Assembly: GCA_014529385.2 (NCBI GenBank) | Contig: CM043962.1 | Coordinates: 46,857,098 to 46,921,097 of the forward strand | Direction: 5' to 3' | Source of the DNA: Adiantum capillus-veneris | Lineage: Eukaryota; Streptophyta; Polypodiopsida; Polypodiales; Pteridaceae | Length of the DNA: 64,000 nucleotides | Shown: positions 11,163 through 22,453 of the stretch, piece by piece | How positions within the stretch are numbered: the first letter of the stretch is position 1 | How the letters are laid out: each line of letters opens with the position of its first letter | Made by a program: the position numbers and the translations under genes | The notes under the pieces: model-generated | The model's database searches: none | What the model saw: only the letters and a program-made list of their open reading frames with translations | What the model was told of the DNA's origin: nothing

Positions 11163-13159
11163 TTATAGTGTTTTATCTTGTTTTTGGTGGTTTTCATTCT
11201 TTTGAAAATTTGTACTCCACGAGCTCCAATTAAGAGCATTCCTTGAGAATTTGAAAACATTTTGGACGAGCTAGAGTTGAGAGAAGAAGACTTGAGGATG
11301 CTCAAAACATTGTTAGCACTCCTAACATTTGTACGTTTGTTTTAGATGACGTTACTACATTGCTTGTCTAATACTCTATGTTTGAAAGCAAAGTTGGGAA
11401 CATGGAGAGATTTCTTAGACAACACTACACCCTTGGCATAGTAGATGTTTCATATGGCTCCCAAGAACCCCATTTCATAAACAATGGTGTTGAATATGGT
11501 CGTAGTGCTCACAATAAGATCATAGAAGCTTTCAAAAAAGTCACAAATACAGAATCTTGGGTGTTAGTGCTGTCTCATTCTCATAATCAAATCTTTGTTG
11601 CTAAAAAGGCTTTAACAAATAACTCCACGATCCATCAATTATGCATTTGGTAAATTAGATAATTCATAATCTTTTAACTTTTTTTTCTTTGCATGATGAT
11701 GACGTAGTTTTGTCTTTTGACAGGACCAAACATAACATAAAAGGCTACCAATTGGATAGGTTATCATTTGCTGCAAAGTTCACTATCGTGAGATTCTTTC
11801 CCCTCTGATCTTAGTTGCAGAGGTAGCTTCAATTTTGCTACAAAACCAAATTGCACAAATATTTTGATAGAATAAGTGTGTGTCTTCGAGATATTTCTGG
11901 TGAATCTAGCGAGATCATGAATCTGTATCAAAAGCCACATCTATTGATGATGGATTTTATTGATCTTCTCTTAATGAAAGGATAATAGATCTTAGGTCTC
12001 TTTATATAGGAACGTGTAAAACTCAATTTTAATATTTAGACATTGATAATATTTATTTTGATAAATGTATGCCAAGTTTTGTAAATCTGTTGATTTAGGG
12101 ACAACTACAATGAGTGATTTGAAGAAAGGAAAAAATGTTGTCGTTGAGATGAATCCTTTACAAGTAAGATTCATCTAATAATGTGTTACTGCACTCAAGG
12201 AGCTACGAGATGAATTTCAAGAAGTTGGTATGAAAAACATGGCAACACACCCAAGGGTTGTGGATGCATCATGCGAATCGCAACCTCCCTTTGAACCAGA
12301 CGAAGAGAAACAATTTGTTGATCTAGAATTGTATGAGGTGCCAAATGTGGTGGATATAGGAGATGGGAGCGGTAATGGTGATGGTGGTGGTCGTGAAGAT
12401 GATTCTCCTTCAAATGATCATGAAGAGGAAGAATAAGACAAAGATGAAGAAGAAGAGTTTATAATCAATCCATATATAATTTAGTTTAATTTGGTATTAA
12501 GCTTGACTTTTGAACTTTTTTTGGTGTAAAGAATTGGCAAATAGAGTGTCTATCTTTATTGTAATGTTTTCTCTTAGCTTTTAAGAAAACTTTAGTTTTT
12601 GTGCAAGTTTAAAAATTTATTGCATTTAAAATTTAATTTCAGTTTTTAGTTTTGTTTACAAAGCTTTGGTTCAAATGTAGAGGTAATCATATTAGTTTTC
12701 TTTTTTAGAAACTAGATGCAGAAGCTAGGATTTGTAAATTATAAGCTACCATTCATTTTATTTTTTGATTGCAATAGTGAAAGCACAACTTTTAAGTTTT
12801 ATTAATCGTTTGAAAATTGATGTGATGATGGAGACGTACATTTTTTGAGTTAAACTTGTGATCATCAATTTGTTGATTTTCCATTTTTAAAAAAAATATC
12901 TTTCATTGTTAAAATGAAGAGTGACGTATAATTTCCAAGATTTTTCAAGCGTAAATTTTTTTGTAAAAAAATTGTGAGCTTAAATGCTCTTTTTTTGGGG
13001 TTTTGGACTATTTTTAAGGTTTTTTGTGGTAGTAAAAACTACACCTCATGCCCTATCGTAATTTTGATGATTGAGTGTTAGAAACTAAGCAACACTTTCA
13101 CTAAGGTTCTTATTAGAGATAACCACTAGCCTAACCTCACACTTTATTTACAAACTCAT

Positions 13160-13204
13160 TATGGGCCCACTACCTCATTATGCTAATGAGGTAGTGGGCC
13201 CATA
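13160..13204. repeat. Perfect hairpin, 21 bp arms and 3 nt loop
   Basis: The arms at 13160-13180 and 13184-13204 are exact reverse complements, centred on GGGCCCACTACCTC, with loop TGC. A partial third copy of the arm (CTACTACCTC) follows at about 13216. It could be a foldback-element tip or a small-RNA hairpin. Nothing else around it identifies a gene. Confidence 0.85.
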
Positions 13205-13514
13205 CTCAATGCGCCTACTACCTCTTTGAATGTGGTGTATGAGAAATGGCAGGTGCATGCGCATGCGGCCACACATTGTCATACATATATTTAACATTTG
13301 TGCAACACCATGCAGTAATGACATGCACACACAAAATCATAATGTCACACATACATGTGTATCATACAAAGGAAACCTAAATTTCTTGAGCTACTCAAGA
13401 CAATGATTCTTGAGTGCACTTTTATTAGAGAAGATATCTTTATCTCCAGATCGCATACGGCTCGCTTAAGGACTCAAGGCCACTAACTAGTATAAGAGGG
13501 GGCATGACTCTGTC

Positions 13515-15440
13515 TGGGAAATAGTGGATAGATTAATTAAAATGGCTAGGTTTATTCCAACCAAATTTGATGTTAAAACTCATGAATTGGCTAGATTATT
13601 TGTAGAAAATCTTATGATTTACCAACAGACATTGTGTCTAATAGGGATATGAAGTTTAATATCCATTTTTGGAGAAGATGTTGGATACTAAATTAAGTAT
13701 GAGCATAGCTGAGAATCCTCACATGGATGGTCAAATTGAAAGGGTTAGTCAAATCCTAGAAGATATTCTACAAGCATATGTAAGTAAACAACAAACTACT
13801 TGGGGGGAGAACTTACCTATAGTAGAGTTTGCAGATAACCATCGAATATAGTCCATTCATATTAATGCATGGGTTTTAGCCTAGAGCTCCTTATGTAGTA
13901 TGAATAAAATGCTTAACACTAGAATGGTAACCTAACACGACATAAAAGTGTCCTTTCAGGGTTTTGGGAAAAAATTCCAAAACCATAGTAGATCCACTCA
14001 TTTTGAGAAATACTTTCATGAGCTTATAGTTCAATAAGTACTACATATGGAAAAAATGAGAAACTTGTAATTTTTCTCATCCCTTGGTCACTACAAGCCT
14101 CCAAAGTTGATGGACCAGTGCATTTTGCCCAAAACAACAATTTCTTACGGTTGATTGCATATAAATAAGACTGGGGATTTTTGTAGGACATGAGATAAAA
14201 TGACCCATTAACTTCAATGGGTTGGTGACCAAAACATATGGTTGCTTTTACCTCACTAATTTATTTTTGGTTTTAAAAAAAAGGTACAAAAAAGCTGCAT
14301 TTTTGCCATTTTGCGGACCTATCATCAAAGTTTCTATAGTCACACTCAATATAGATACTATATACACTCAATATAGATACTATATACACGTTTTCTTAGT
14401 TTCCTTTGGGCCTTTGGATTCAAAAGGAGCCATGGAGCATGTCAAAAGGATAATGGATCTCTTACAATTGGAACCTTGGGGGCAATGATAAAGTGCTAAA
14501 TACAGCAAACATGAAAAAATTGTGTTTAGCATTATGACCTCTAGAAACCCATAAAAACTACTCAATATCTAGCCAAGTTTGTAGTCTATGATTAGATATG
14601 GTTACTACCTACAAAATACACACAATTGGCCTAAGAAACTAGCAATATTGAGAAAGTTATACTTGCTGCTCTAAAATGTATCATATTCTTCAGCAATAAA
14701 AAAACTCAACCATCATCATATACTATGCTATATAGCATATTAGGTCCCCCAAAACTCAAGGAAGATTAGCTTTATGTTATACATTACACTTACACAATCA
14801 AAATTGAATTTGGATATCAAGAAAGCCACCAAAAAAATCATAAAAGTGCTAATTTTGGCAAAAAAAAAAGGATTATGCAATTCTTATAAATTGGTCATAA
14901 CTTTCAATTTTAACACTTAGCTCTCCCTACAAGCATCAAAACATGTTGAGAACTATGAAGGCCTAACCTCTAGCCATCTAAACCTCACAAACATGAAGTT
15001 TAGAGTGGTATAGTTACCAAAAATTGAAAAAAGGCCAAAACAAGGACCCGTTTTTTCACACAATTTAGGTTCAAAAATGTTGTGCAAGAGTAAGGTTAAT
15101 GGTGAGATCGATACTCAAAAAAAAATGCTAAGTTTTTTTCAGCTCATAAGGCAACTTTGTGGATATATAGCACCTAGAAATTCATTTTCATACTCTTCAA
15201 ATAATTCAAGAAAAATGGTCACTTAATAGGACACAAAAGTGTCCAAGGACATAAAAGTGTCCTGTTACCATTCTAGTGTTAAACTTGGTAAAGATAGTAT
15301 TAAAAGGGCTCAAGATAGAGCAACGATATATACTCATTTGCATAGAAAAACTCTTACCTTTGAGGAAGGGAAGCAAGTTTATTTGAAAGTGCCTAAAAAG
15401 TGTGAAACCATGAAGACCGGACCTTATTCTAGTTAGATAT
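13515..15440 (+). pseudogene. Ty3/gypsy integrase remnant, interrupted
   Basis: Decayed integrase of a gypsy-type pol, recognised from motif order rather than full length. WEIVDRLIKMARFIPTKF is followed, after a frameshift near 13610, by DLPTDIVSNRDMKF, then, after a one-base gain near 13665, by TKLSMSIAENPHMDGQIERV and LPIVEFADN. The catalytic Asp (NRD) and Glu (IERV) of the DDE triad are still legible. A 1.36 kb TTAA-flanked element interrupts the gene at 13917-15278. Removing the element and one TTAA copy leaves the frame continuous into KRAQDRATIYTHLHRKTL and FEEGKQVYLKVP. No LTR for this copy was found. Confidence 0.87.
13917..15278. mobile_element. Non-autonomous TTAA-flanked DNA transposon 1 (1362 bp)
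   Basis: Perfect 15 bp terminal inverted repeats, CACTAGAATGGTAAC at 13917 and its complement ending at 15278, are flanked on both sides by TTAA (13913-13916 and 15279-15282). It is inserted in gypsy integrase, and precise removal restores that reading frame. Subterminal 16 bp quasi-palindromes GGACACAAAAGTGTCC and GGACATAAAAGTGTCC lie at the right end, with GACATAAAAGTGTCC at the left. The interior is AT-rich with no transposase-like frame, and the longest open frame is 88 codons. A 22 bp direct repeat lies at 14342-14388. TTAA targeting suggests a piggyBac or Kolobok type. A TA target with one extra terminal A cannot be excluded. Confidence 0.85.
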
Positions 15441-17010
15441 CACAAGATAGTTCTACAAACATAGGAGACTATAGAGTGCTCATAGTAAGTGGATTAAAGG
15501 AAATCAACACCCTATGACACTACCATCATAGGGTTCTATCACTAATGGGCACAAATCACTTGGCTGTCTATGGAGACACCTTGTAAAATATCACATGGAA
15601 TGCTATGACCTTAAGGCCATTGAGTGGTTATTCTAGGTGACCTAAAGACTCTTTAAGCGTCTTTTTTTTTTTTTTTGCTTTGGCATAAGTATCTTGTGAA
15701 AGATCTTAGAGTCATAATGTGATGATTATAGACCAAACTTATGGAAGAAGTTATGGGAGAGCACAATGGCCTTGGGATCATATACCATAGCGGCATATAT
15801 TCCCTAGCTTGTGTTAAGGTTTAATATTCTCTTGAAAATAAATTAAGTTAGAAAAAACACAAAACTTTTTTGTCTGCAAAATTGCAAAATGCGAGTCTAA
15901 ATAGTTGAGTTATAATCATCTTCTATCATATTTTAGGTTGAGTGTAATTTTTTTAAATGTGAATTGATGGTGTAAGTATTTCAACTGGCTATCTTTATAT
16001 TGCAAATAACTAAACTAAACATATATTCAATATTTGTTGTAAATATCAAATACTTTCATGTATGTGTGTGTGCGCGTTCTGTGGTAGTGTGCCTTTTGTT
16101 GTATTGCACAACAGTCATAAGATACCTTACCACACAATGTGAGTGTGTGCATAAGCTGTTCTGAAAAATAGTGCTTATCACGGAGGCGTCACCTTGGTTA
16201 CGCGAAAAATATGGTGTCCTTGTGGTAAGTATCGGCTCATTGTCTAGATACTACGTCGGTAACGAGACAATTCTAGTATCCTTATGGTGAGTCAACTTTC
16301 CTTCCCCTTTCCAAAAAAAATGTATGGGCAACGATTAATAACGTGGCTATATGATGCTCGTATGCAAGACACTATTGCTCTTTAGATTCGGGCCACACTT
16401 GATTGGCAACGCGACTAATTGAGTGTTGTTTGCTAGAAGCATTTGTTTCTGCATAAATGTGGCATTCAGGTTGTTAACCCGACCGCATGAATGCCATATA
16501 ATTTGAATGTTCATGTGCAATTCATTTTTTTAAGTATAAAGTATATGAAATACTTTGTTGGTAACGCAACCGTGAAGAGTATTTCATATACAAATGTTTG
16601 AATTGTCTGAAATTGTTGTTTTTAAGTATTCTTGTGAAAATATATACTATCTAACTATGTAATCATATTTAAAAGAATGTTTTATTTATCAATCAACGTT
16701 GTTATTTTAAATGCTATATTTATAGAAGTAATATTCACACTATGTTATTTCTCTATGTCTACAAATAGCTAATATATGTTCAATTTGAAAAAGTATATGC
16801 ACACATTTTTGCATGTAAGACATTCATTTCAATCTTTTTAAAGAGCAAGATGTTCTTTGCAATTTATGAGTGGTTTGTTAAAATCAAACCAAAATTTCAA
16901 TATTTTCTCACGGAATTGTATACGATTAATGTTTTACAATGAGATCGCCAATATGTACATCACGATGCACATGTCTTCTACTATATCAATTTTTTTTTGA
17001 AGTGATACGT
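15441..17010. other. AT-rich intergenic sequence
   Basis: No gene seen. The first part may be further gypsy remnant, but no motif is legible. It holds a T15 run near 15662 and scattered ATAT stretches. Confidence 0.5.
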
Positions 17011-17477
17011 TCAAAATATAAACTCACGTTTTATGTTCTATCATAATATTTTGAAATGTTTTGGGTTTTTAACCTGTTTTGTTGGATCTGGATGATTTTC
17101 CTAGGAGTTACTTGTTTTTATGCATTTTGCACGATTAAACATAAAATTTTTAAGTGAAAATGATTATCAACCTGAATGAATACGATCTTGCACAATTTTT
17201 TAAAGTTTTTAAGTCACAGGTATGGTTTTTCTGAACTAGTATGAGAGTGCGATGTGCAAAACATGAACTCATGTCTTATGGTTTATCACAAAATGCTGAA
17301 ATGTTTTGGGTTTTTAACCTGTATTGTTTGTTCTGGATGGTTTTTTTAAGAGTTAGTTGTTTTTTTTCATTTTACACAATTAAACGTAGCATGTTAAAGT
17401 GAAAATGGTTTTCAATATGTATCAATATCATCATGCACATTTTTTAAAAGCCTTCAAGCCACGATTATGGTTTTCCT
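17010..17477 (+). repeat. Two tandem copies of a ~245 bp AT-rich unit, second cut by copia C
   Basis: GAAATGTTTTGGGTTTTTAA occurs near 17051 and 17290, and flanking blocks (AACTCAYGTYTTATG; GTGAAAATGRTTWTCAA) repeat at the same spacing of about 245 bp. The second unit is broken by copia C at 17477. Its continuation (CTGAACTAGTGTGAGAGTGC) resumes at 22679, after the element. This supports C as a true insertion. Confidence 0.8.
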
Positions 17478-17701
17478 TGTTACCATATACATGTGGTAGT
17501 GATGTGTGTGAACACACTAGGACCGCCGGGGCATTTTTCCCTCTTTAGGAGGTTTTTTCCCCCGTGCATTTTATATTCGCCCATTATCTAGGGCTAGCAA
17601 TCTTTCCATTGCACACTAAGTAACACACTCTCTATTGTGTGCTTGAGCTTCCTTCGTCTTCTCCATGCTGTGTGCGTTTCTCTGCAACCCTAATTCCAAC
17701 A
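17478..17701 (+). repeat. 5' LTR of copia C (224 bp)
   Basis: TGTTACCATATACATGTGG to AATTCCAACA. The TATA-like string here is TTATATTC near 17568, weaker than the TATATAT of the LTR at 4379. Confidence 0.95.
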
Positions 17702-17703
17702 AT

Positions 17704-17715
17704 TGGTATCAGAGC
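17704..17715 (+). promoter_or_regulatory. Primer binding site, tRNA-Met type
   Basis: TGGTATCAGAGC, 2 nt after the LTR, complementary to the 3' end of plant initiator tRNA-Met. It is the standard copia minus-strand primer site and sets the element's orientation. A leader of about 350 bp follows before the gag ATG at 18063. Confidence 0.93.
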
Positions 17716-18062
17716 AGGTTGCATCCTCCCGGGCTTAGTCGCTAGCAGCTCCAGCACATGCCTGCTCACTTTCTTCGATTTTAGTGAGGTTTGTGAGTTT
17801 TCATAGGTCAACAAATATTTTGGGATATTTCGTAGAGCTTAGTCTGCTCAGATTTCTGATTCAGGCTCATTTCGGCTTTCGTTTCCACTACAGGCATTAC
17901 TGCACAAACTATTTTGTCATTTAATACATAATTTTTGTCAGTGCCATTTGTTGCATAACAGGTGCCTTGCAGTCTTCTATGGTTTGTGCTATATAGCACG
18001 TGTTGCTCCCAATCCGTTTCTCCTCTTTTCGGGAAGTTTTCAGATCAGGCGCAACATTTACC

Positions 18063-19580
18063 ATGGCTGACAACAACATAGATGTGTTCAAGATGTTTGT
18101 TGTTGAGGACAGGTTGGATGGGGACAATTACCCTACGTGGGCTTATATGATGCAACACATTCTTGTGTCAAAGGGTGTCTAGAATATTGTGCAGGGTATT
18201 GATGTACGTTCTGGTTTTGAGGATATAGGCGATGTTGAGAATTTTGCAGGTCTTGCTGCAAGGATTGCTGCCATTAGAGTTGTTTTGCCTACAACACAAC
18301 AAGCTCGTTGGGATGTAAAGGATGCGCAGGCTCATGCATTGGTTGTGTTGTCTGTGAAGCGCACCATTGTTCCTCACATTCGATCAGCAAAATTTGCAAG
18401 ACAGGCTTGGGATATTCTAGCACGTCTTTATGCAAGCCGTAATGAGGCTAAAATTGCTTTGCTACGTAAAGAGCTGGAGTCAAAGATTATGCATGAGGAA
18501 GATATGGACACTTTCCTTGCTGGTATCAAGGATATTAATGAGCAACTTATTTCTGTAGGTGAAGTCATTTCAGACAGTTCCCTTGTGCAGATTGTTCTTG
18601 ATGCCTTACCAGATTCTTACCAGACTTTTGCTAGTACTTGGAGACTTATGACCCAAGGAAATCCTAAAGTTGTCAAGTTTGATGCATTATGCACATTGCT
18701 GTTGCAAGAGTCACTTTCCAAAAAAATAGGACTAGATAACGTGCAATTAAACAGGCTCTTATTGCTCCTCAAAGAAAGGCTGGTAACAACAATGCAACCA
18801 CTTCTTATGGTTCTGCTGCGAGTGGCAAAAACTCTGTTCCTAATGCTTCTACTGGCAGCACTTTGTCTGGAAATTCTAGTGTTAAGGACAAAAGGAAGAT
18901 GCATTTCCATTATTGTAAATCTAATGATCACTTGATCAAGAAGTGTCCTAAGTTGAAGGCCAAAGAGGCTAAGAAGAAAAAGGGTGGTTCCACTGCAAAT
19001 GCTGGTTCCACTACAAATGTAGCCATTGTTGAGTCTTCTGTGAAAGGAGACTGTAATGCTGATGTTGATGTAGAATGGGCTTTTAGTAGAGTGCAATTAC
19101 AATCCTGCTATCCATGATGCATGCATGTGAGTTGCTACAGATTCACATGTGTGGTATTTCGATAGTGGTGCTACAAAGCACATTACCTGACATCGTGAAT
19201 TGTTCACATCTCTTGAGTCTGGCCATCATGGGCATTCAGTCACTTGTGCCAACAATACCTCTTATCCACTTCAGGGAGTTGGAAAGATTGTGCTTACTGC
19301 TGCAAATGGCAGTTCCTTCACACTTGTTGATGCACTTTATGTACCTGGGATCAAGAAGAATCTCTCCTCTGTATCTGCACTTGCTAGACTTTGACTTGTA
19401 GTTAAATTTGTGGATGATAGATGTACAATTCATGATCTCATTTTTGGTGATGAAATTGTTGCATCTGGCCTTTTGTGTCGTGGGCTATATAAGCTCACTT
19501 TGTACGACAAGTGTGGAAAAATTTTGCAAATGCAGTTGCAGATTCAAGGGCTATTTCAAATGCAAAACTTTGGCATGCAC
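18063..19580 (+). pseudogene. Copia C gag-protease
   Basis: Gag starts at ATG 18063 (MADNNIDVFKMFVVEDRL), which fixes the family start codon because D starts the same way. TAG at 18180-18182 replaces a Trp codon, at the site where A has TGA. The frame reopens at once. The zinc knuckle near 18901 reads FHYCKSNDHLIKKC, so its first Cys is Phe and metal binding is probably lost. A frameshift near 18730 and another near 19090 follow. The protease Asp of DSGA is at 19161-19163. TGA replaces a codon near 19190 and again near 19393. Confidence 0.9.
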
Positions 19581-20470
19581 GTTTTGGTCATTTGAATTTT
19601 GCCAGTTTGCTGCATTTGCATAAATTTGATATGGTTGCTTCTTTGCCGCCTCTTGAAGCACCTGTCAAACATGTTTGTGAAGGCTGTATTCTGGGTAAAA
19701 TGTAGCCTTCTAAGTTTCCAAAGGATTCAGTTAGGGCCACATGCAGGGCAGCTTGTGCATAGTGATGTTTGTGGGCCCATGCAAACTCCATCATTGGTCA
19801 ATTACTTGTACTTCTTGACTTTCATTGATGATTACTCCAGGCATGCATGGGTATTTCCGCTTAAAGAAAAGTCCGAAGCTTTTGTGTGCTTCAAAGAATT
19901 TTTGGCTATGGCTGAAAATATCTCGAAATGTACTATGGGCACCCTCCGTTCCGATCGAGAGGGGGGGGGGGTATATGTCTCATGAATTTATTGCATTTGT
20001 GGCTAGTTGTGGGATAAAACACCAATGTACAATGCCTTATACACCTCATCAAAATGGTGTTCCTGAGAGGAAAAACAGGTCACTTATGGAAATGGCATGA
20101 TGTATGGTCAAAAGTCAAGCTTTGCCGCATTATTTTTGGCTTGAGGCCATCATGTGTGCCACTTATGTACTAAACAGGTGTCCTATGAAAGCTTTGCAGT
20201 CTATTACTCCATATGAAGCATGGGATGCTAGAAAGCCTTCTATTGAGCACATGCGTCTTTTTGGTTGTTTGGCATATGCTTTGGTGCCACAAACACATCG
20301 TAAAAAATTGGATGATAAGGCTATCAAATGTATTTTTGTTGGTTATAGTGCTGAAAGCAAAGGTTACATGTTGTATCATCCGCAAACAAAGCGTATTCTA
20401 GTTTCACGGGATGTAGTGTTTGTGGAAGATTTTGTTCAGCCCTTGCTGTCATGTACTAGAGACAATAATG
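19581..20470 (+). pseudogene. Copia C integrase
   Basis: Pre-integrase motif LWHARFGHLNFASLL is intact here, including the Trp that is lost in A and D. Catalytic codons: Asp 19763-19765, Asp 19953-19955, Glu 20065-20067 in GVPERKNRS, where Ala is changed to Pro. Damage includes a TAG near 19702, loss of about 5 bp near 19745, an expanded G tract at 19961-19970 that shifts the frame, and a TGA at 20098. The RCPMKALQSITPYEAW region is open from 20104 onward. Confidence 0.9.
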
Positions 20471-21700
20471 TAAGCTCACAGGACATTTATCACACTTTGT
20501 TGCCTCTTTTTAGTGGTGGAAATATGAATGTAAATTCCAACGAGGCAAATGTACTGCCTATGGGGGTTTCTGAAAATGTTACAGATCAGCCTATTACTGA
20601 TGCAGATGTAGATGATGTACTTGATGAGGAAAGGGCTGAAAATGAGGAGGCAAGAGGTATGCCAAAACGGCTGTGCACACTTTGCGTGACAGTAAATGGG
20701 ATGCACCTTTGTCTAGGCGTACTCGTTCAGGCTCTCGCCATGCATCTTATGCATCAGATTGTTATGCTTTGGCTGTGTCTAGCTTACATGATGTTGAGGA
20801 ACCTCTATCTTTTGATGAAGCACAGAATTCGGAAAATTGGATGGCTGCCATTCAATCAGAATATGATGCACTTATACAAATGACATATGGACTTTATGTG
20901 ATTTGCCTCCTGGAAAAAAGGGTACAACGTGGGTTTACAAGTTGAAACGCAAGCCGGATGGTGTGAGATCGATTGCCATAAGGCTCGACTTGTTGCAAAG
21001 GGTTGTGCACAACAAAAAGGCATAGATTATGAAGAGACTTTTTCTCCCACTTGTCGTATGACTACTATGCGTTTTCTATGTGCATTGGTAGCTCATTTTG
21101 GTTGGGATGTAGATCAATCAGACATTGTTACTACTTTCTTGAATGGTGACATATTTGAGGATGTTTATGTAACGCAACCTCGTGGTTTTGTCAAGAAAGG
21201 ACAAGAGGGCAAGTTGTGCTGATGTAAGAAGGCTTTGTATGGGCTGAAGCAATCTCCTCTTGCTTGGTATGAGAAAGCTGACACTCATTTGGTCAAATAA
21301 GGCTTTTATAACAGTCCAACAGAAAGCACATCGTATGTAAAGCATGAGGGTGATGTACTTCTCATTGTGGTTCTTTATGTAGATGATTTGCTGATCACTG
21401 GACTAAATGAGAGACATATTGCTGAATTTAAGGCTGATTTGAATGCTATTTTCAAGATGAAATATTTGGGGCTGTTGCATCATTACTTGGGCATACAGTT
21501 TAAGCAGTGTGATGGTGGTATTGCCTTGTGTCAGAAAAGTTACATAGAGACATTGCTATGTAAGATTGGACTTGAGGATTCCAAAGCTATTGCCACTCGC
21601 ATGGAAACGGGTTTGAAATTGAGTCTACATGATGCTCATGATCTTGCAGATATCACTCTTTACCAAAATGATGTTGGCTACCTCATTTATGTATGCAACA
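20471..21700 (+). pseudogene. Copia C linker and reverse transcriptase
   Basis: Linker with SRRTRSGSRHASYAS, then a damaged RT start: near 20922 codons of [11 protein letters not shown] are missing. RT proper has [21 protein letters not shown] and [18 protein letters not shown] at 21220-21222 is shared with B. TAA near 21298 follows. The catalytic YVDD is intact at 21376-21387. The frame from 21367 to 21708 ends at a TGA in the RPDIQ motif. Confidence 0.9.
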
Positions 21701-22378
21701 CGAGGTGAGACATTTAGTTTGTAGTTTCACAGGTCAACAGATTTATGCATAGCCCAGGGTCTAAGCATTGGCAGGCTGTCAAGAGGATTTTTTGCTACCT
21801 TAGTGTCACTTTACATCTTGGCTTGTTTTATCCCAAGGGGGGATCATTGCCGCCAGACTTACATGCTTTTTTGGACTCAGATTGGGCTGGTTGTTTTGAC
21901 ACGCGAGTGCCCACAAGTGGTTTTTGTTTCATGCTTGGCAGTTCATGTATATCATGGTTGAGCAAGAAGCAGCCTACTGTGGCCACTTTGAGTTGTGAGG
22001 TTGAGTACAGGGAACTCTTCACAGCTACGGTTGAGTGTGTATGGCTCAGACACGTTATGGCTGATTTGGGTGTTGGATAGGACACTGCCAACACTATCTA
22101 CATTGACAGTCAGAGCGCATTGGCAATTGGGAGGAACCCAGGTTTTCATGCTCGCACAAAGCACATTGAGGTGCATTACCACTATGTCAGGGAGAGACTC
22201 TCAGCAGGAGAGATCAACTTGGCTTATGTGTGCCAAGCTGATCTCTCATGAGGTGCATTACCACTATGTCAGGGAGAGACTCTCAGACGACCTTGTAGAC
22301 CTTTTCACAAAGGCATTGTCTCATGAGAAGCTCAAAGCTTTCCACAAAGCTTTGGACTTACTCCCCTGTGTGGACTGA
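21701..22378 (+). pseudogene. Copia C RNase H with rearranged 3' end
   Basis: RNase H motifs RFMHSPGSKHWQAVKRI, SDWAGCFDTRVPTSGF and LSCEVEYRELFTA are legible. TAG near 22078 breaks the frame. At 22168-22290 an inverted 16 bp copy and an 82 bp-spaced direct repeat replace the normal sequence. GLLPFVD of the relatives has become DLLPCVD before TGA. Confidence 0.88.
22208..22290 (+). repeat. Quasi-palindrome plus direct repeat scar in copia C
   Basis: 22208-22223 and 22232-22247 are reverse complements at 15 of 16 positions, with an 8 nt loop. The string GAGGTGCATTACCACTATG occurs at 22168 and again at 22250. Relatives A, B and D have no inverted copy here. At the one mismatch the inverted arm keeps the base seen in D (CAGCTTGGC), so it was copied before the direct arm mutated. 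Confidence 0.85.
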
Positions 22379-22453
22379 TCATGTCCTTAGGGCATGGCAT
22401 TTCCCTTTACTCATGTGCTAGCTCTCGTTCACCGCATCACTCCAGGGGGGATT

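Larger units (their letters stand above)
8472..13500. other. Unrecognised decayed tract with coding-like fragments
   Basis: About 5 kb with no intact gene and no recognised family. Plus-strand fragments look like old coding sequence: 8823-9107 (94 codons), 9426-9731 (an acidic Ser-rich stretch, EGDSSFKDSNKSENSDEND), 9901-10188 (95 codons, FVENYKIVLTWVYAGLSDED), 11378-11653 (91 codons) and 12230-12436 (an acidic Gly/Asp/Glu-rich tail). They could be remnants of one multi-exon gene or of a transposon protein. A poly-acidic C-terminus is seen in many families, so I assign no function. 12440-13140 is AT-rich with nothing clear. Confidence 0.4.

Noticed and set aside
13917-15278. Calling TTAA element 1 a CACTA (CMC) transposon because its tips begin CACTA
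   Set aside because: CACTA elements make 3 bp direct duplications. The three bases on each side here are TAA and TTA, which do not match, whereas TTAA matches on both sides and restores the target frame.
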